Shown: positions 1 through 6,369, counted from the first letter of the stretch. The stretch is DNA of 8,164 nucleotides from Chloroflexota bacterium (GCA_963169135.1 CAUJEQ010000068.1:1-8164); one strand, 5' to 3'. Notes: generated by a model from the sequence alone, not told the origin. Program-made: numbers and translations.

Positions 1-58
1 GCACCTCGCGCAGGAAGGAGACGACAGCGGAGACGGAGAGGGCGGAAGGGCTGGTCAT
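1..58 (-). CDS. xseA: N-terminus of a gene running off the left edge, probably exodeoxyribonuclease VII large subunit
   Basis: An ATG at the right end of this stretch opens a frame on the minus strand that stays open to the window edge, giving 19 residues that start MTSPSALSVSAVVSFLREV. The block LSVSAVVSFLREV resembles the start of the OB-fold of exonuclease VII large subunits (typically a short lead, then a 'LSVSxLxxYIRELLE'-like helix). Context supports this: in many Gram-positive and Chloroflexota genomes xseA lies a little downstream of an aroQ-peptidase-efp cluster, which is the order here on the same strand. No clear Shine-Dalgarno precedes the ATG. Only 58 bases are visible, so the identity is an inference from a short match plus synteny. 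Confidence 0.45.
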   Translation of the reverse strand, partial: MTSPSALSVSAVVSFLREV

Positions 59-77
59 GGTGGTGGGGGACAGATTA

Positions 78-97
78 CGCGTCCCGGTACGGACGCG
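78..97. promoter_or_regulatory. 20-bp palindrome in the divergent gap, candidate operator
   Basis: Two perfect 7-base arms, CGCGTCC at 78-84 and GGACGCG at 91-97, flank the 6-base centre CGGTAC. The site sits between the divergent minus-strand gene starting at 58 and the plus-strand carbonic anhydrase (ATG at 133). The size and symmetry suit a dimeric regulator binding site. A GTG start at 103 for the carbonic anhydrase would leave it just outside the coding region. No convincing -35/-10 pair was seen on either strand here, so the regulatory role is inference from position and symmetry. Confidence 0.35.
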
Positions 98-132
98 CAG
101 GCGTGTTGGAGACCCTGTGCCAAACTGGCCCC

Positions 133-630
133 ATGTCCGAACGCAGTGCCATCGAACACGCAATCGAGGCGAACCGCCGCTTCGCCGAAACGTTCGCCCC
201 AGCCGAAGCGGGCCAACCCGACCTTGCGGTCATCCTCTGCATGGACGCTCGTATCGACCCCATCCGCGCCCTGGGCTTGCGTTACGGGCACGCCCACATC
301 ATCCGGAACGCCGGCGGCCGCATGGCTGACGCGCTGCGGAGCCTGGCGATCAGCCAGCGGCTGGTTGGCACCCGCGAGGTTGCCGTCATCCACCACACCG
401 AGTGCGCGATGATGACCTTCAGCGATGACGACATGCGCCAGCGTCTGCGGCACGAGGCGAATTACATCGCGGACCACCTGGCGTTTCTGCCGTTTCGTGA
501 CCTCGACCAATCCGTGCGGGATGACCTGGAGGTCTACCGATCGTCGCCGCTGGTCCGCCAGGACGTGACCCTGCGCGGCTTCGTGTACGACGTGGCGACA
601 GGGCTGCTCCGGGAAGTCGAGGTGAACTGA
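133..630 (+). CDS. Beta-class carbonic anhydrase (Rv1284-like small type)
   Basis: The 165-residue product should interconvert CO2 and bicarbonate in the cytoplasm using one zinc. Counting from the ATG at 133, the zinc ligands expected for the family are visible as Cys36 in CMDARID, then His88 and Cys91 in HHTEC, with the Asp38-Arg40 dyad that gates the metal. RNAGG (58-62), the block around SLAISQRLVGTRE, and the C-terminal LRGFVYDVATG also fit the compact mycobacterial Rv1284 type, including near-identical ligand spacing and length. An in-frame GTG at 103 would add ten residues; I prefer 133 because the family begins close to this helix, although neither start has a good Shine-Dalgarno. It is the only convincing plus-strand gene, diverging from the putative xseA and converging on efp with 17 bases between stops. 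No terminator hairpin is seen in that gap. Confidence 0.9.
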   Translation: MSERSAIEHAIEANRRFAETFAPAEAGQPDLAVILCMDARIDPIRALGLRYGHAHIIRNAGGRMADALRSLAISQRLVGTREVAVIHHTECAMMTFSDDDMRQRLRHEANYIADHLAFLPFRDLDQSVRDDLEVYRSSPLVRQDVTLRGFVYDVATGLLREVEVN

Positions 631-647
631 CCGCAGCCCGAACGAGG

Positions 648-1208
648 CTACTGCACCCGCTCGATGTAGGAGCCGCTGTCGGTGTTGACGCGGATCCGGG
701 TGCCTTCTTCGATGAAGAGCGGGACCTGGACGACGAGGCCGGTTTCGAGGGTTGCCGGCTTCGTGCCGCCGGTTGCTGTGTCGCCCTTGAAGCCGGGGTC
801 CGTCACCGTGACGGTGAGTTCGACCGAGATGGGCATCTCTACGCCGATGACCTCATCGCCATAGAGGACGACCTCGCAGGTGTCGTTTTCCTTCAGGTAT
901 TTGTTCGCATCGCCCACCTTCTCGGCTCCCACGGGAATCTGCTCGAAGGTTTCGGTGTTCATGAAGTAGTAGAACTGGTCGTCGGAATAGAGGTACTGCA
1001 TCTCGCGGCGTTCGACGCGGGCGCGGTTGAACTTCGTGCCTGCCTGGAAGGTCTGTTCGATGATGGCGCCGCTGCGGACGTCGCGGAACTTGATGCGGAC
1101 CTGGGCCGAGCCGCGGCCGGTCTTAATGTGCGAGTAGTCCATCACGGAGAACAACTTGCCATCGAGTTCGATGGTCGCGCCCTTCTTCAGTTCGCCAGTA
1201 GAAATCAC
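648..1208 (-). CDS. efp: Translation elongation factor P
   Basis: This 186-residue protein is a full-length EF-P, which binds between the ribosomal P and E sites and relieves stalling at polyproline stretches. The KOW-like domain I spans about 1-64, OB domain II about 65-127, and OB domain III about 130-186, with the family signature at 150-169 (KPATLETG...VQVPLFIEEG). The loop-tip residue that carries the modified lysine in E. coli (K34) or B. subtilis (K32) is Arg32 here, in HIKTGRGSA. The start is GTG, supported by an AGGAG eight bases upstream. That Shine-Dalgarno lies inside the end of the upstream peptidase gene, whose stop is three bases before this start, so the two are probably translationally coupled. 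The gene ends in TAG, facing the carbonic anhydrase gene. Confidence 0.97.
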   Translation of the reverse strand: MISTGELKKGATIELDGKLFSVMDYSHIKTGRGSAQVRIKFRDVRSGAIIEQTFQAGTKFNRARVERREMQYLYSDDQFYYFMNTETFEQIPVGAEKVGDANKYLKENDTCEVVLYGDEVIGVEMPISVELTVTVTDPGFKGDTATGGTKPATLETGLVVQVPLFIEEGTRIRVNTDSGSYIERVQ

Positions 1209-1211
1209 GAG

Positions 1212-2333
1212 TCACACTCCTGCGGGTGTCAGTTTTCGGGCGCGGCTGAGCACGCGCGGGCGGCCGTTTTCGAGGACCACGATATCTTCGATCCTCACGC
1301 CGCCCCAGCCTGGCAGATAGATGCCTGGCTCAATGGTAAACACCATTCCCTCTTCCAAGACATCTTCGGACGATGTGCCCAGGTACGGGTCCTCGTGGAC
1401 ATCGAGCCCAACGCCGTGCCCGAGGCCGTGTCCGAAGCGCTCGCCGTAGCCCGCCCTGTCGATGACCTGCTGGGCGAGGAGGTGCGCGCCGGAGGCCGTC
1501 ATCCCGGCTTCGATACCTGCGATCGCCGCCTGTTGGGCCTCGAAGACGATGCTGTAGACCTCGCGGAATTTCGCGTCTGGCTGGCCGACGACCACGGTGC
1601 GGGTGAGGTCGCTGCAATAGCCTTCGTAGCGCGCGCCCATGTCGATGACGACTGGCCGGTCCGCGCCCAGGCGCTCCGCGCGGGGGCTTGCATGGGGCAT
1701 GGCGCCCCACGGGCCGCTGGCGACGATGGTCGGGAACGAGATGTTCTCGCCGCCCGCCGCCTTCACGTTGGCGGCGAAGACCTCGGCCGCCTCAATCTCC
1801 GTCATTTCGGGTGTGAGTGTGGTCTCCAGGCGTTCGAAGGCGGCATCGGAGATGTCGATAGCGCGCTGGAGGAGGGCAAGTTCCTCCGGGTCTTTCTGCC
1901 GGCGGAGTTTCTCGATGATGCCCTTCGCCGGGACGAATTCGGGGTGGTCGGGTCCGGGCAACGGCTCCAGGTAGTCGATCATCGCGAGATACCCCGCATG
2001 GGAGACGTCGCGGGTGGAGATGCCGACGCGCTTCCCGGCCAGTCCGGCTGCGCTCACGAGTTTCGGAAACCACTCCTTGCGAGCGCCAAGTGCATGGAAG
2101 ACCTCGAAGCCGCGGGGAGCGCACTCGCGCTCAGCCTGTTCGATGTAGCGAAAATCGGCCGCGAAGATGGCCCGGTCACGGGTGACCAGCACCTGGCCGG
2201 TCGAGCCGGTGAAGCCGCTGACGTACCGGCGGTTGGCGGCGCCCAGCTCCTCTTCGCCGGGCGCGGAGACGAGCAGGGCGTCGAGGTTGCGCTCCTGGAG
2301 CTCGATGCGGATCCGGGTGAGGCGGTCGGTCAT
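1212..2333 (-). CDS. pepP: M24B family metallopeptidase, Xaa-Pro aminopeptidase/dipeptidase type
   Basis: The product removes or splits N-terminal residues next to proline and has the two-domain layout of the family. A creatinase-like N-terminal domain covers about 1-145, and the pita-bread catalytic domain covers about 150-360. Numbering from the GTG at 2354 (380 residues), the five dinuclear metal ligands are Asp238 (IDMG), Asp249 (SDLTRT), His313 (GHGLGHG), Glu342 (IEPG) and Glu356 (RIED). The supporting histidines are His221 and His320. The start is ambiguous: the GTG overlaps the aroQ stop as GTGA, while the ATG at 2333, chosen here, has GGGAG five bases upstream and gives the usual N-terminus (373 residues). 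It lies between aroQ and efp, an order found in Bacillus (yqhS-yqhT-efp). Its length and sequence fit the short YqhT-like group; exact substrate size preference cannot be read from sequence. Confidence 0.93.
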   Translation of the reverse strand: MTDRLTRIRIELQERNLDALLVSAPGEEELGAANRRYVSGFTGSTGQVLVTRDRAIFAADFRYIEQAERECAPRGFEVFHALGARKEWFPKLVSAAGLAGKRVGISTRDVSHAGYLAMIDYLEPLPGPDHPEFVPAKGIIEKLRRQKDPEELALLQRAIDISDAAFERLETTLTPEMTEIEAAEVFAANVKAAGGENISFPTIVASGPWGAMPHASPRAERLGADRPVVIDMGARYEGYCSDLTRTVVVGQPDAKFREVYSIVFEAQQAAIAGIEAGMTASGAHLLAQQVIDRAGYGERFGHGLGHGVGLDVHEDPYLGTSSEDVLEEGMVFTIEPGIYLPGWGGVRIEDIVVLENGRPRVLSRARKLTPAGV

Positions 2334-2350
2334 GGCGGCTCCCGCCGGCG

Positions 2351-2797
2351 TCACGCCCCGGCCCGCGCCTCGAGGTGGTCGAGGAGGAGGTTGGTCGCGA
2401 CAGTGTAGCCAGCGCGCCCCAGCCCGGTCACCTGCCCGAGGCAGACCGGGGCGATGAAGGAGCGGTGGCGGAAGCCTTCGCGGGCGTGGGTGTTCGAGAT
2501 GTGCACCTCGACCACCGGGAGCTGGACGGCCTCGATCGCGTCGCGGAGCGCGACCGAAGTGTGGGTGTAGGCCCCGGCGTTCATGACGACGCCATCGGCC
2601 AACTTGCGGTGCTCGTGGAGGAAATCGATGAGCGAACCTTCGTGGTTGCTCTGGTAGCAGAGGACCGCCGCCCCCCTCGCGCCCGCGGCCGCCGCAACGT
2701 CAGCCTCGATGTCGAGGAGCGTGGTGGTGCCGTAGACCGCCGGGTTGCGCTCGCCGAGGAGGTTCAGGTTCGGCCCGTGGACGAGGAGCAGGTTCAC
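2351..2797 (-). CDS. aroQ: Type II 3-dehydroquinate dehydratase
   Basis: This 148-residue enzyme dehydrates 3-dehydroquinate to 3-dehydroshikimate, the third step of the shikimate pathway; type II enzymes form dodecamers. It opens NLLLVHGPNLNLLG, and the catalytic and binding residues are in place: Arg17 and Tyr22 (GERNPAVYG), Asn73 and His79 (NAGAYTHTS), His99 and Ser101 (VHISN), and Arg110. The GTG at 2797 is chosen because the family starts exactly at this strand. The frame stays open upstream to 3226, but that part is repeat DNA plus antisense of the recombinase gene. There is no Shine-Dalgarno: the bases before the GTG are a C-run and then 7-bp tandem repeats. The stop overlaps the possible GTG start of the peptidase gene by four bases. 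Confidence 0.95.
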   Translation of the reverse strand: MNLLLVHGPNLNLLGERNPAVYGTTTLLDIEADVAAAAGARGAAVLCYQSNHEGSLIDFLHEHRKLADGVVMNAGAYTHTSVALRDAIEAVQLPVVEVHISNTHAREGFRHRSFIAPVCLGQVTGLGRAGYTVATNLLLDHLEARAGA

Positions 2798-2802
2798 TGG
2801 GG

Positions 2803-2835
2803 GATTGTCGATTGTCGATTGTCGATTGTCGATTG
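2803..2835. repeat. 7-bp tandem repeat upstream of aroQ
   Basis: Four exact copies of GATTGTC run from 2803 to 2830, followed by a partial fifth (GATTG). They end only five bases from the aroQ start codon, where a ribosome binding site would normally lie. Because the unit is 7 bases, copy-number change would shift reading frame and spacing; there is no stop in the unit in the aroQ frame, which explains the artefactual long open frame. It looks like part of a composite intergenic repeat with the inverted repeat next to it. Confidence 0.85.
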
Positions 2836-2855
2836 GGTGTAGCGCGGCACGGGTT

Positions 2856-2977
2856 ACACGGAGGTGCTGGGGCGCGGAGAACCGCCGGGACAGGGGCTTC
2901 GCAAGAGGGACACTGAAACGGGCGAAGCTGACCACCAACACTCCAAGAACGCTCTCCGTGGCGCCGTGCCTCTGTGT
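2856..2977. repeat. Degenerate inverted repeat filling the aroQ-recombinase spacer
   Basis: The arms 2856-2882 (starting ACACGGAGG, ending CGGAGAAC) and 2951-2977 (starting GCTCTCCGTG, ending CTCTGTGT) are reverse complements at 19 of 27 positions, with a 68-base loop. Together with the 7-bp tandem repeat, they account for most of the 193-base gene-free stretch 2798-2990. No coding signal is credible here. The CACGGAG/CTCTGTG wording resembles a decayed interspersed intergenic repeat found in several environmental bacterial genomes; this recollection cannot be tested here. Confidence 0.5.
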
Positions 2978-2990
2978 GTGCCCTTTCGGC

Positions 2991-3992
2991 TCAGGCGGAG
3001 CGCGACCGCTTTCGGCGGGGGCCCTCAAGTGCCTGTTCTGCCACCTTCTCCCAGGCGGCGGAGCTGACCTGGGCCTGGCGGGCCTGCGAGACGTGCGTGT
3101 AGATTTGGGTCGTGTTGGCGGAGGAGTGGCCGAGCAGGTCCTGGACGATCCGCAGGTCGGCGCCGCCATCGAGCAGGTGGGTCGCGAACGAGTGGCGGAG
3201 GAGGTGGGGATGGACGTCGACCGCAATCCCGGCCGCGACCGCGTGCCGCTTGATGAGCGTCTGGACCGAGCGGGCAGTGAGGCGGTGGCCGAAGCGGTTC
3301 AGGAAGAGGGGATGGCCCTCGCCCCCGGCCCCTCTCCCGCTGCGGCGGGCGAGGGGAGCCTCGGATTTCTCCCGCAGTGCCGGGCGGGCGGATTCGAGGT
3401 AGGTCTCGAGCGCGCGCATGGCGGGCTCGCCGAAGAGCACGAGGCGCTCTTTCGAGCCCTTGCCGTGGATGATGGCCGACCCGTCGGCGAGGCTGACCTG
3501 TCCCACGTCGAGCGAAACCAGTTCGGAGATGCGCAGGCCGCCCCCGTAGAGGAGCTCGAACATGGCGCGGTCGCGGAGGCCCTGCGGGGTTGAAGGGTCG
3601 GGGGAGGCCAGGAGGGCATCGAGCATGGCCGGGTCCAGCACTTTCGGCAGCCGCTTCGGGCGCTTCGGTAGAGCCACGCCGTAGAGGAGGTCGCGTTCGG
3701 TGGCGCCCTCGCGGTGCAGGTACTTGTAGAACCCGTGGACGGTGCTGGTCCGGCGAGTGATCGAGGCGGCGACCATGCCAGATTCCTTCAGCTCGGTGAG
3801 GTACTCGCGGAAGACCTGGCGGGTGGTGCGGAGGGGTTCGTGGCCCTGGTCGTCGCACCAGGCGAGGAAGCTGCCGATATCGGTGCGGTAGTTGCGGATG
3901 GTGTAGGGCGACCGGCCTCCGACCGCCGCGAGTTCGCGCAGGTAGGCCTCCAGAAAGGCTTCGGCGGATTTATGGTGCGCCGCGGTTGGCAT
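2991..3992 (-). CDS. xerC: Tyrosine recombinase of the XerC/XerD family, with an in-frame repeat insertion
   Basis: This 333-residue protein should cut and rejoin DNA at dif-like sites to resolve chromosome dimers. The SAM-like core-binding domain covers about 10-95 and the catalytic domain about 118-310. All six catalytic residues are visible: Arg154 (GGLRISEL), Lys178 (HGKGSKER), His263 and Arg266 (HLLRHSF), His289 (LLGHSS) and the nucleophile Tyr298 (QIYTHV). It is longer than the usual near-300 residues because of an extra Arg/Gly-rich stretch at about 212-227 before HPLFLN, which matches a palindromic element in the DNA, plus a basic tail. No mobile partners, att sites or toxin genes adjoin it, so housekeeping Xer is likelier than a phage integrase. 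XerC and XerD cannot be told apart by eye. There is no Shine-Dalgarno; CATACT six bases before the ATG suggests a leaderless transcript. Confidence 0.9.
   Translation of the reverse strand: MPTAAHHKSAEAFLEAYLRELAAVGGRSPYTIRNYRTDIGSFLAWCDDQGHEPLRTTRQVFREYLTELKESGMVAASITRRTSTVHGFYKYLHREGATERDLLYGVALPKRPKRLPKVLDPAMLDALLASPDPSTPQGLRDRAMFELLYGGGLRISELVSLDVGQVSLADGSAIIHGKGSKERLVLFGEPAMRALETYLESARPALREKSEAPLARRSGRGAGGEGHPLFLNRFGHRLTARSVQTLIKRHAVAAGIAVDVHPHLLRHSFATHLLDGGADLRIVQDLLGHSSANTTQIYTHVSQARQAQVSSAAWEKVAEQALEGPRRKRSRSA
3314..3360. repeat. REP-like palindromic element inside the recombinase gene
   Basis: The core is a 12-base arm at 3329-3340 (CCCCTCTCCCGC) and its near-complement at 3345-3356 (GCGGGCGAGGGG), 11 of 12 pairing around a 4-base loop TGCG. 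It is led by a pyrimidine/G stretch, CCTCGCCCCCGGCC. This pattern, CCCTCxCCCCCGGCCCCTCTCCC followed by a GGGAGAGGGG-like arm, is a recurring palindromic repeat in environmental bacterial genomes (recollection). Here it is translated in the minus frame as recombinase residues about 212-227, with no stop and no frame change, in a surface loop between the conserved catalytic Lys and His-x-x-Arg boxes. Confidence 0.7.
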
Positions 3993-3998
3993 AACGGG

Positions 3999-4004
3999 AG
4001 TATG
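3999..4004 (-). promoter_or_regulatory. Possible -10 element of the recombinase gene
   Basis: On the minus strand CATACT (five of six to TATAAT-like TATACT) ends six bases before the recombinase ATG. No recognisable -35 hexamer lies 16-18 bases upstream, so this is weak. The same arrangement, a -10 within ten bases of the ATG and no Shine-Dalgarno, recurs at the operon promoter near 6370. The rest of the gap 3993-4061 shows nothing else. Confidence 0.3.
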
Positions 4005-4061
4005 GACTGTTAAGGGAGAAGGCGCGAGATGAACGCGGAAAGTGAGATGCCCGCCAGGCTC

Positions 4062-4775
4062 CTAGGGGGTGCAGGTGAACGGCGCGTCCCAGGCGTTCGT
4101 GGCCTTGTCGTCAGCGTCGATCAGGATGACCCGGTACCCGAACTGGGCCGTTTGGGTGAACCCGATGCACCAGACGGACTCGGGGAACACGAGGGGGTTG
4201 GCGGCCGAGTTGAAGGTCATCATCGGGTCGGTACAGTTGGTATCCGGGGGGCAGCTGTACATCTGGTAGACCATCGTCACCGGGAACTTCGGCTGGCCGC
4301 TCCAGGAGACGCTGAGCGAACCCTTCGCACCGCCAGAGACCACCGAAGAGGGGTAGTTCACCCCTGTGATCCGGAACGGCGCGGGCGTCGGGCTAGCGGT
4401 CGGTTGGGGAGTCGACGTCGAGGTCGGGGTGGCGAGGACCGTGGTCGCTGTCGGCGGCGGCGGTGTCGCCGTTGCCGGTGGCCGGGTTGGCGTCGCGGTC
4501 GGGGGAGCTGTGGTGGGGCTCGGGGCCGTCGTGGGGGTTGGTGCGGCTGTGGTGGCCGTGGCAGCGGCCGGCGAGGCTGTTTGAGCGGCCCGGGTCGCCG
4601 TCCCCTGTGCTGTGACGGACGATGCCGCTGTGGGCGTTGCGGCCGGTGTTGGCGAATCCGGGACTGGTGTCGGTGTGGAGGCGTCATCGGAGTCGCCGCA
4701 CGTGGCAGCGAGGGCCAGGGATGCCCAGCAAAGCACCCCGGCAGCGATCAGAATCACGGACTTCCGGACGGCCAT
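4062..4775 (-). CDS. Secreted or lipid-anchored Thr/Pro-rich protein of unknown function
   Basis: This 237-residue protein has three parts. Residues 1-25 are a signal peptide (MAVRKS, then a hydrophobic core ending SLALAAT). Residues about 32-133 are a low-complexity Thr/Pro/Ala linker of TPT/TATP units, typical of cell-surface stalks. Residues 134-237 form a compact C-terminal domain with Cys175, Cys181, Cys203 and Cys235, which could make two disulfides outside the cell. Cys26 follows LAAT, so it resembles a lipobox, but Thr at the -1 position is unusual; cleavage after ALA-23 by signal peptidase I is an alternative. The C-terminal beta-rich sequence (ITGVNYPSSVVSGG...LSVSWSG) looks like an Ig-like fold, but I recognise no family. 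It is separated from the upstream operon by a candidate terminator. Confidence 0.8.
   Translation of the reverse strand: MAVRKSVILIAAGVLCWASLALAATCGDSDDASTPTPVPDSPTPAATPTAASSVTAQGTATRAAQTASPAAATATTAAPTPTTAPSPTTAPPTATPTRPPATATPPPPTATTVLATPTSTSTPQPTASPTPAPFRITGVNYPSSVVSGGAKGSLSVSWSGQPKFPVTMVYQMYSCPPDTNCTDPMMTFNSAANPLVFPESVWCIGFTQTAQFGYRVILIDADDKATNAWDAPFTCTP
4377..4682 (-). repeat. Low-complexity Thr/Pro/Ala-coding tract
   Basis: This is the DNA of the linker of the secreted protein, made of irregular repeats of ACx-CCx and GCx codons. It carries strong strand asymmetry (G-rich on plus, C-rich on minus) and also opens spurious frames on the plus strand. Such tracts often vary in length between strains. 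Confidence 0.7.
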
Positions 4776-4865
4776 CTCATCAACCCTGCACCGGTGGGAC
4801 CCGGCGGACGCACGCTACATCGGCGGTATGCTGTTTGTCGATGGCAATTCTTGCCTCCAGGCGCG

Positions 4866-4893
4866 AAAAAACCCGCGGGCCCGACACGGCGGG
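4866..4893 (-). terminator. Candidate Rho-independent terminator after the membrane-protein operon
   Basis: Read on the minus strand, CCCGC (4893-4889) pairs with GCGGG (4876-4872) across a 12-base loop that itself contains GGGCCC, and is followed at once by six T (4871-4866). It begins 12 bases past the TAG of the upstream 184-residue gene. The stem is short but all G-C. The rest of the 129-base gap 4776-4904 should hold the promoter of the secreted-protein gene; I see no convincing hexamers there. Confidence 0.45.
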
Positions 4894-4904
4894 GCTATCG
4901 ACCG

Positions 4905-5459
4905 CTACCGCCTGTACAGCGACCTGAAGAGGCGCGCTATTTCGTCCTCCGGCGGCGGGTTCGGTCCCCAGAACGAGACGAAGAAGTACGGACTCCCTTC
5001 CACCGTCCAGTATTGTGTGCGCTCCTCGGACCAGCCCGAGTCAATCGTCACGCCGTCGATACCCGCATCGAACTGGACCAGCCGGACAGTTGGGCCGACG
5101 GGTTGCTGGCCCTGGGCGATAGTGAGCGGTGTTTCGCGGCCTTTCGTGTCGGCGTAACCGATGACCACGCGGTGGTCGCGGGCGCCCCGGAGTTCGTCGT
5201 CGACCCAGACCGCGTCGACGTACTCGGGCCGGTAACCGCCGGGCAGGTCATGGGGGCGGACGGGGTCGTAGCCCACTTCCGCCCCGGCGCGCTGGAGTGC
5301 TTCACCGAGCGACACCGTCGCCACGGCCGTCCCATCCACGCGGAACTCGACCTTCGGGTCGTCACCCTTTCCGGTGAAGGCCCAGAACGCCACGGCGGCG
5401 ACCACGAGCGGTGGGGCCAGCCAGAGTGCCAGCCGGCCCCAGGAAGGTTGTCCCCGCAT
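4905..5459 (-). CDS. Membrane-anchored protein of unknown function, DUF4367-like in layout
   Basis: This 184-residue protein has a short cytoplasmic lead, one membrane segment at about 10-29 (LALWLAPPLVVAAVAFWAF), and an outside domain. The pattern 'LPGGYRPEYVDAVWVDD ... VVIGYAD ... LTIAQGQQP ... GVTID ... YWTVEGSPYFFVSF ... DEIARLFRSL' follows by eye the order of motifs in DUF4367-type domains. These have a 'P-LP-GY' box, a 'L-I-Q' strand, a G-x-x-G/W turn and a closing helix, and often sit on anti-sigma or envelope-sensing proteins. This is a resemblance, not an identification. The ATG shares one base with the stop of the upstream gene (TGATG), so it is translationally coupled to it and probably works with it. 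No Shine-Dalgarno is needed or seen. Confidence 0.75.
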   Translation of the reverse strand: MRGQPSWGRLALWLAPPLVVAAVAFWAFTGKGDDPKVEFRVDGTAVATVSLGEALQRAGAEVGYDPVRPHDLPGGYRPEYVDAVWVDDELRGARDHRVVIGYADTKGRETPLTIAQGQQPVGPTVRLVQFDAGIDGVTIDSGWSEERTQYWTVEGSPYFFVSFWGPNPPPEDEIARLFRSLYRR

Positions 5460-6361
5460 CAGTTGTCGCTGGCCAGCGCCATGGTGGCCTCCGCGGGCAG
5501 TCCCGGGCCGGCGAGGCGCGCCGGTGTTGGCCTGTCGGGCTGCGCGGGAAGCACGCCGAGCCGTAGCGTGAGCGTGGCGTCTGCCGGAACGTCCTTACCG
5601 GCGAAGACGAGTTCGAACCGTTCGTACTTCTCGCCGAAGCCGCCACGGAAGGAGTAGACGCGAAGTTCGTTTCCCGGCAGGGCGAGCGAGCTGCCGATGA
5701 GTTCCATCGCCTGGAGTTCCTCGACCGAAAAGCCGGTGAAGTGGCCGGTTATCTCGACACCCGAAGCATCGCGGACGACGCGGTCGATGACAGCGACGCC
5801 GGGCCCGAGAGCTGCTTCCAGCCCCCGTGGCTCCCACGCCTCGGCAGCGTAAGGCGCGTCGATGCTGATGGGGAGGTCCAGCACGGCAGTCCTGCCGGGC
5901 TGTCCGGCGGTCATCTGGTCTGCTTCCCGCGAAAGGTTGAGTTCGAGCCGCGCCTCGCCGCCGGCGCTCCCGGGGAAGAGGAGGGTGATCCGGTCGACGC
6001 CGGTCTCCTGCCCGCGAGCGTCCACGGCGCCGCCGTCGGCCAAGACCAGCCGGGGGCGATTTGGCACGCGAATTGGCAGTGTGCGTTCGTCTCCGATGGC
6101 GCCGACCCTCAGTTCGATGCGCGTTTCGACGGCAGTGTTGACGGCGCTGACCACTTCGATGTCGGCGCTCACGGCGGCGGGAGGACGGGAGAACGATGGC
6201 GGAGGCGTCCCCGACTCGTCCCCGGCGCGGACGGTGATCCAAGCCACGACGAGCGCGGCGATGGCCACGTTGAGCGCCAGCCAGAGGCGCCAGCGCAGGC
6301 TCGAGGATCCCTGCACGCGCCCGCGGGTTCGGGGAAGGATGGGGACGCTCAGCCGCTCCAT
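5459..6361 (-). CDS. Single-pass membrane protein of unknown function, first gene of a two-gene operon
   Basis: This 300-residue protein has a basic cytoplasmic N-terminus, a membrane helix at about 26-44 (LWLALNVAIAALVVAWITV) and a long outside region with no cysteines. That region has a Pro-rich spacer at 50-63 and then beta-rich sequence. The part from about 185 to 270 (GVAVIDRVVRDASGVEITGH..., LALPGNELRVYSFRGG, LTLRLGVLP) reads like the beta-sandwich ectodomains attached to anti-sigma factors (DUF4179/DUF5643 style), but no cytoplasmic zinc-finger motif is present. I do not assign a function. The ATG lies eight bases downstream of a TATACT -10 box and has no Shine-Dalgarno, so the mRNA is probably nearly leaderless. 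A GTG at codon 16 is an alternative start with a 5' leader. It overlaps the downstream gene by one base. Confidence 0.78.
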   Translation of the reverse strand: MERLSVPILPRTRGRVQGSSSLRWRLWLALNVAIAALVVAWITVRAGDESGTPPPSFSRPPAAVSADIEVVSAVNTAVETRIELRVGAIGDERTLPIRVPNRPRLVLADGGAVDARGQETGVDRITLLFPGSAGGEARLELNLSREADQMTAGQPGRTAVLDLPISIDAPYAAEAWEPRGLEAALGPGVAVIDRVVRDASGVEITGHFTGFSVEELQAMELIGSSLALPGNELRVYSFRGGFGEKYERFELVFAGKDVPADATLTLRLGVLPAQPDRPTPARLAGPGLPAEATMALASDN

Positions 6362-6369
6362 GGCACCAG

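Noticed and set aside
1128..2408. Long plus-strand open frame opposite the peptidase gene
   Set aside because: It is antisense to a gene with all five metal ligands, and its translation is compositionally biased with no recognisable motif; long shadow frames are expected in GC-rich DNA.
2803..2835. CRISPR-like array
   Set aside because: The units are 7 bases with no spacers, so this is a simple tandem repeat.
2798..3226. N-terminal extension of aroQ
   Set aside because: The frame is open only because the 7-bp repeat lacks stops; the upstream part overlaps the recombinase gene antisense, and the family starts at NLLLVHGPN.
5467..5478. Perfect 12-bp palindrome CGCTGGCCAGCG just before the second operon gene
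   Set aside because: It lies wholly within the last codons of the upstream gene (Ala-Leu-Ala-Ser-Asp), and GC-rich coding DNA produces such palindromes often.
4029..5657. 542-codon plus-strand open frame
   Set aside because: It crosses three minus-strand genes, gaps and a terminator, and includes a run of Arg/Gly/Cys caused by the Thr/Pro-coding tract.
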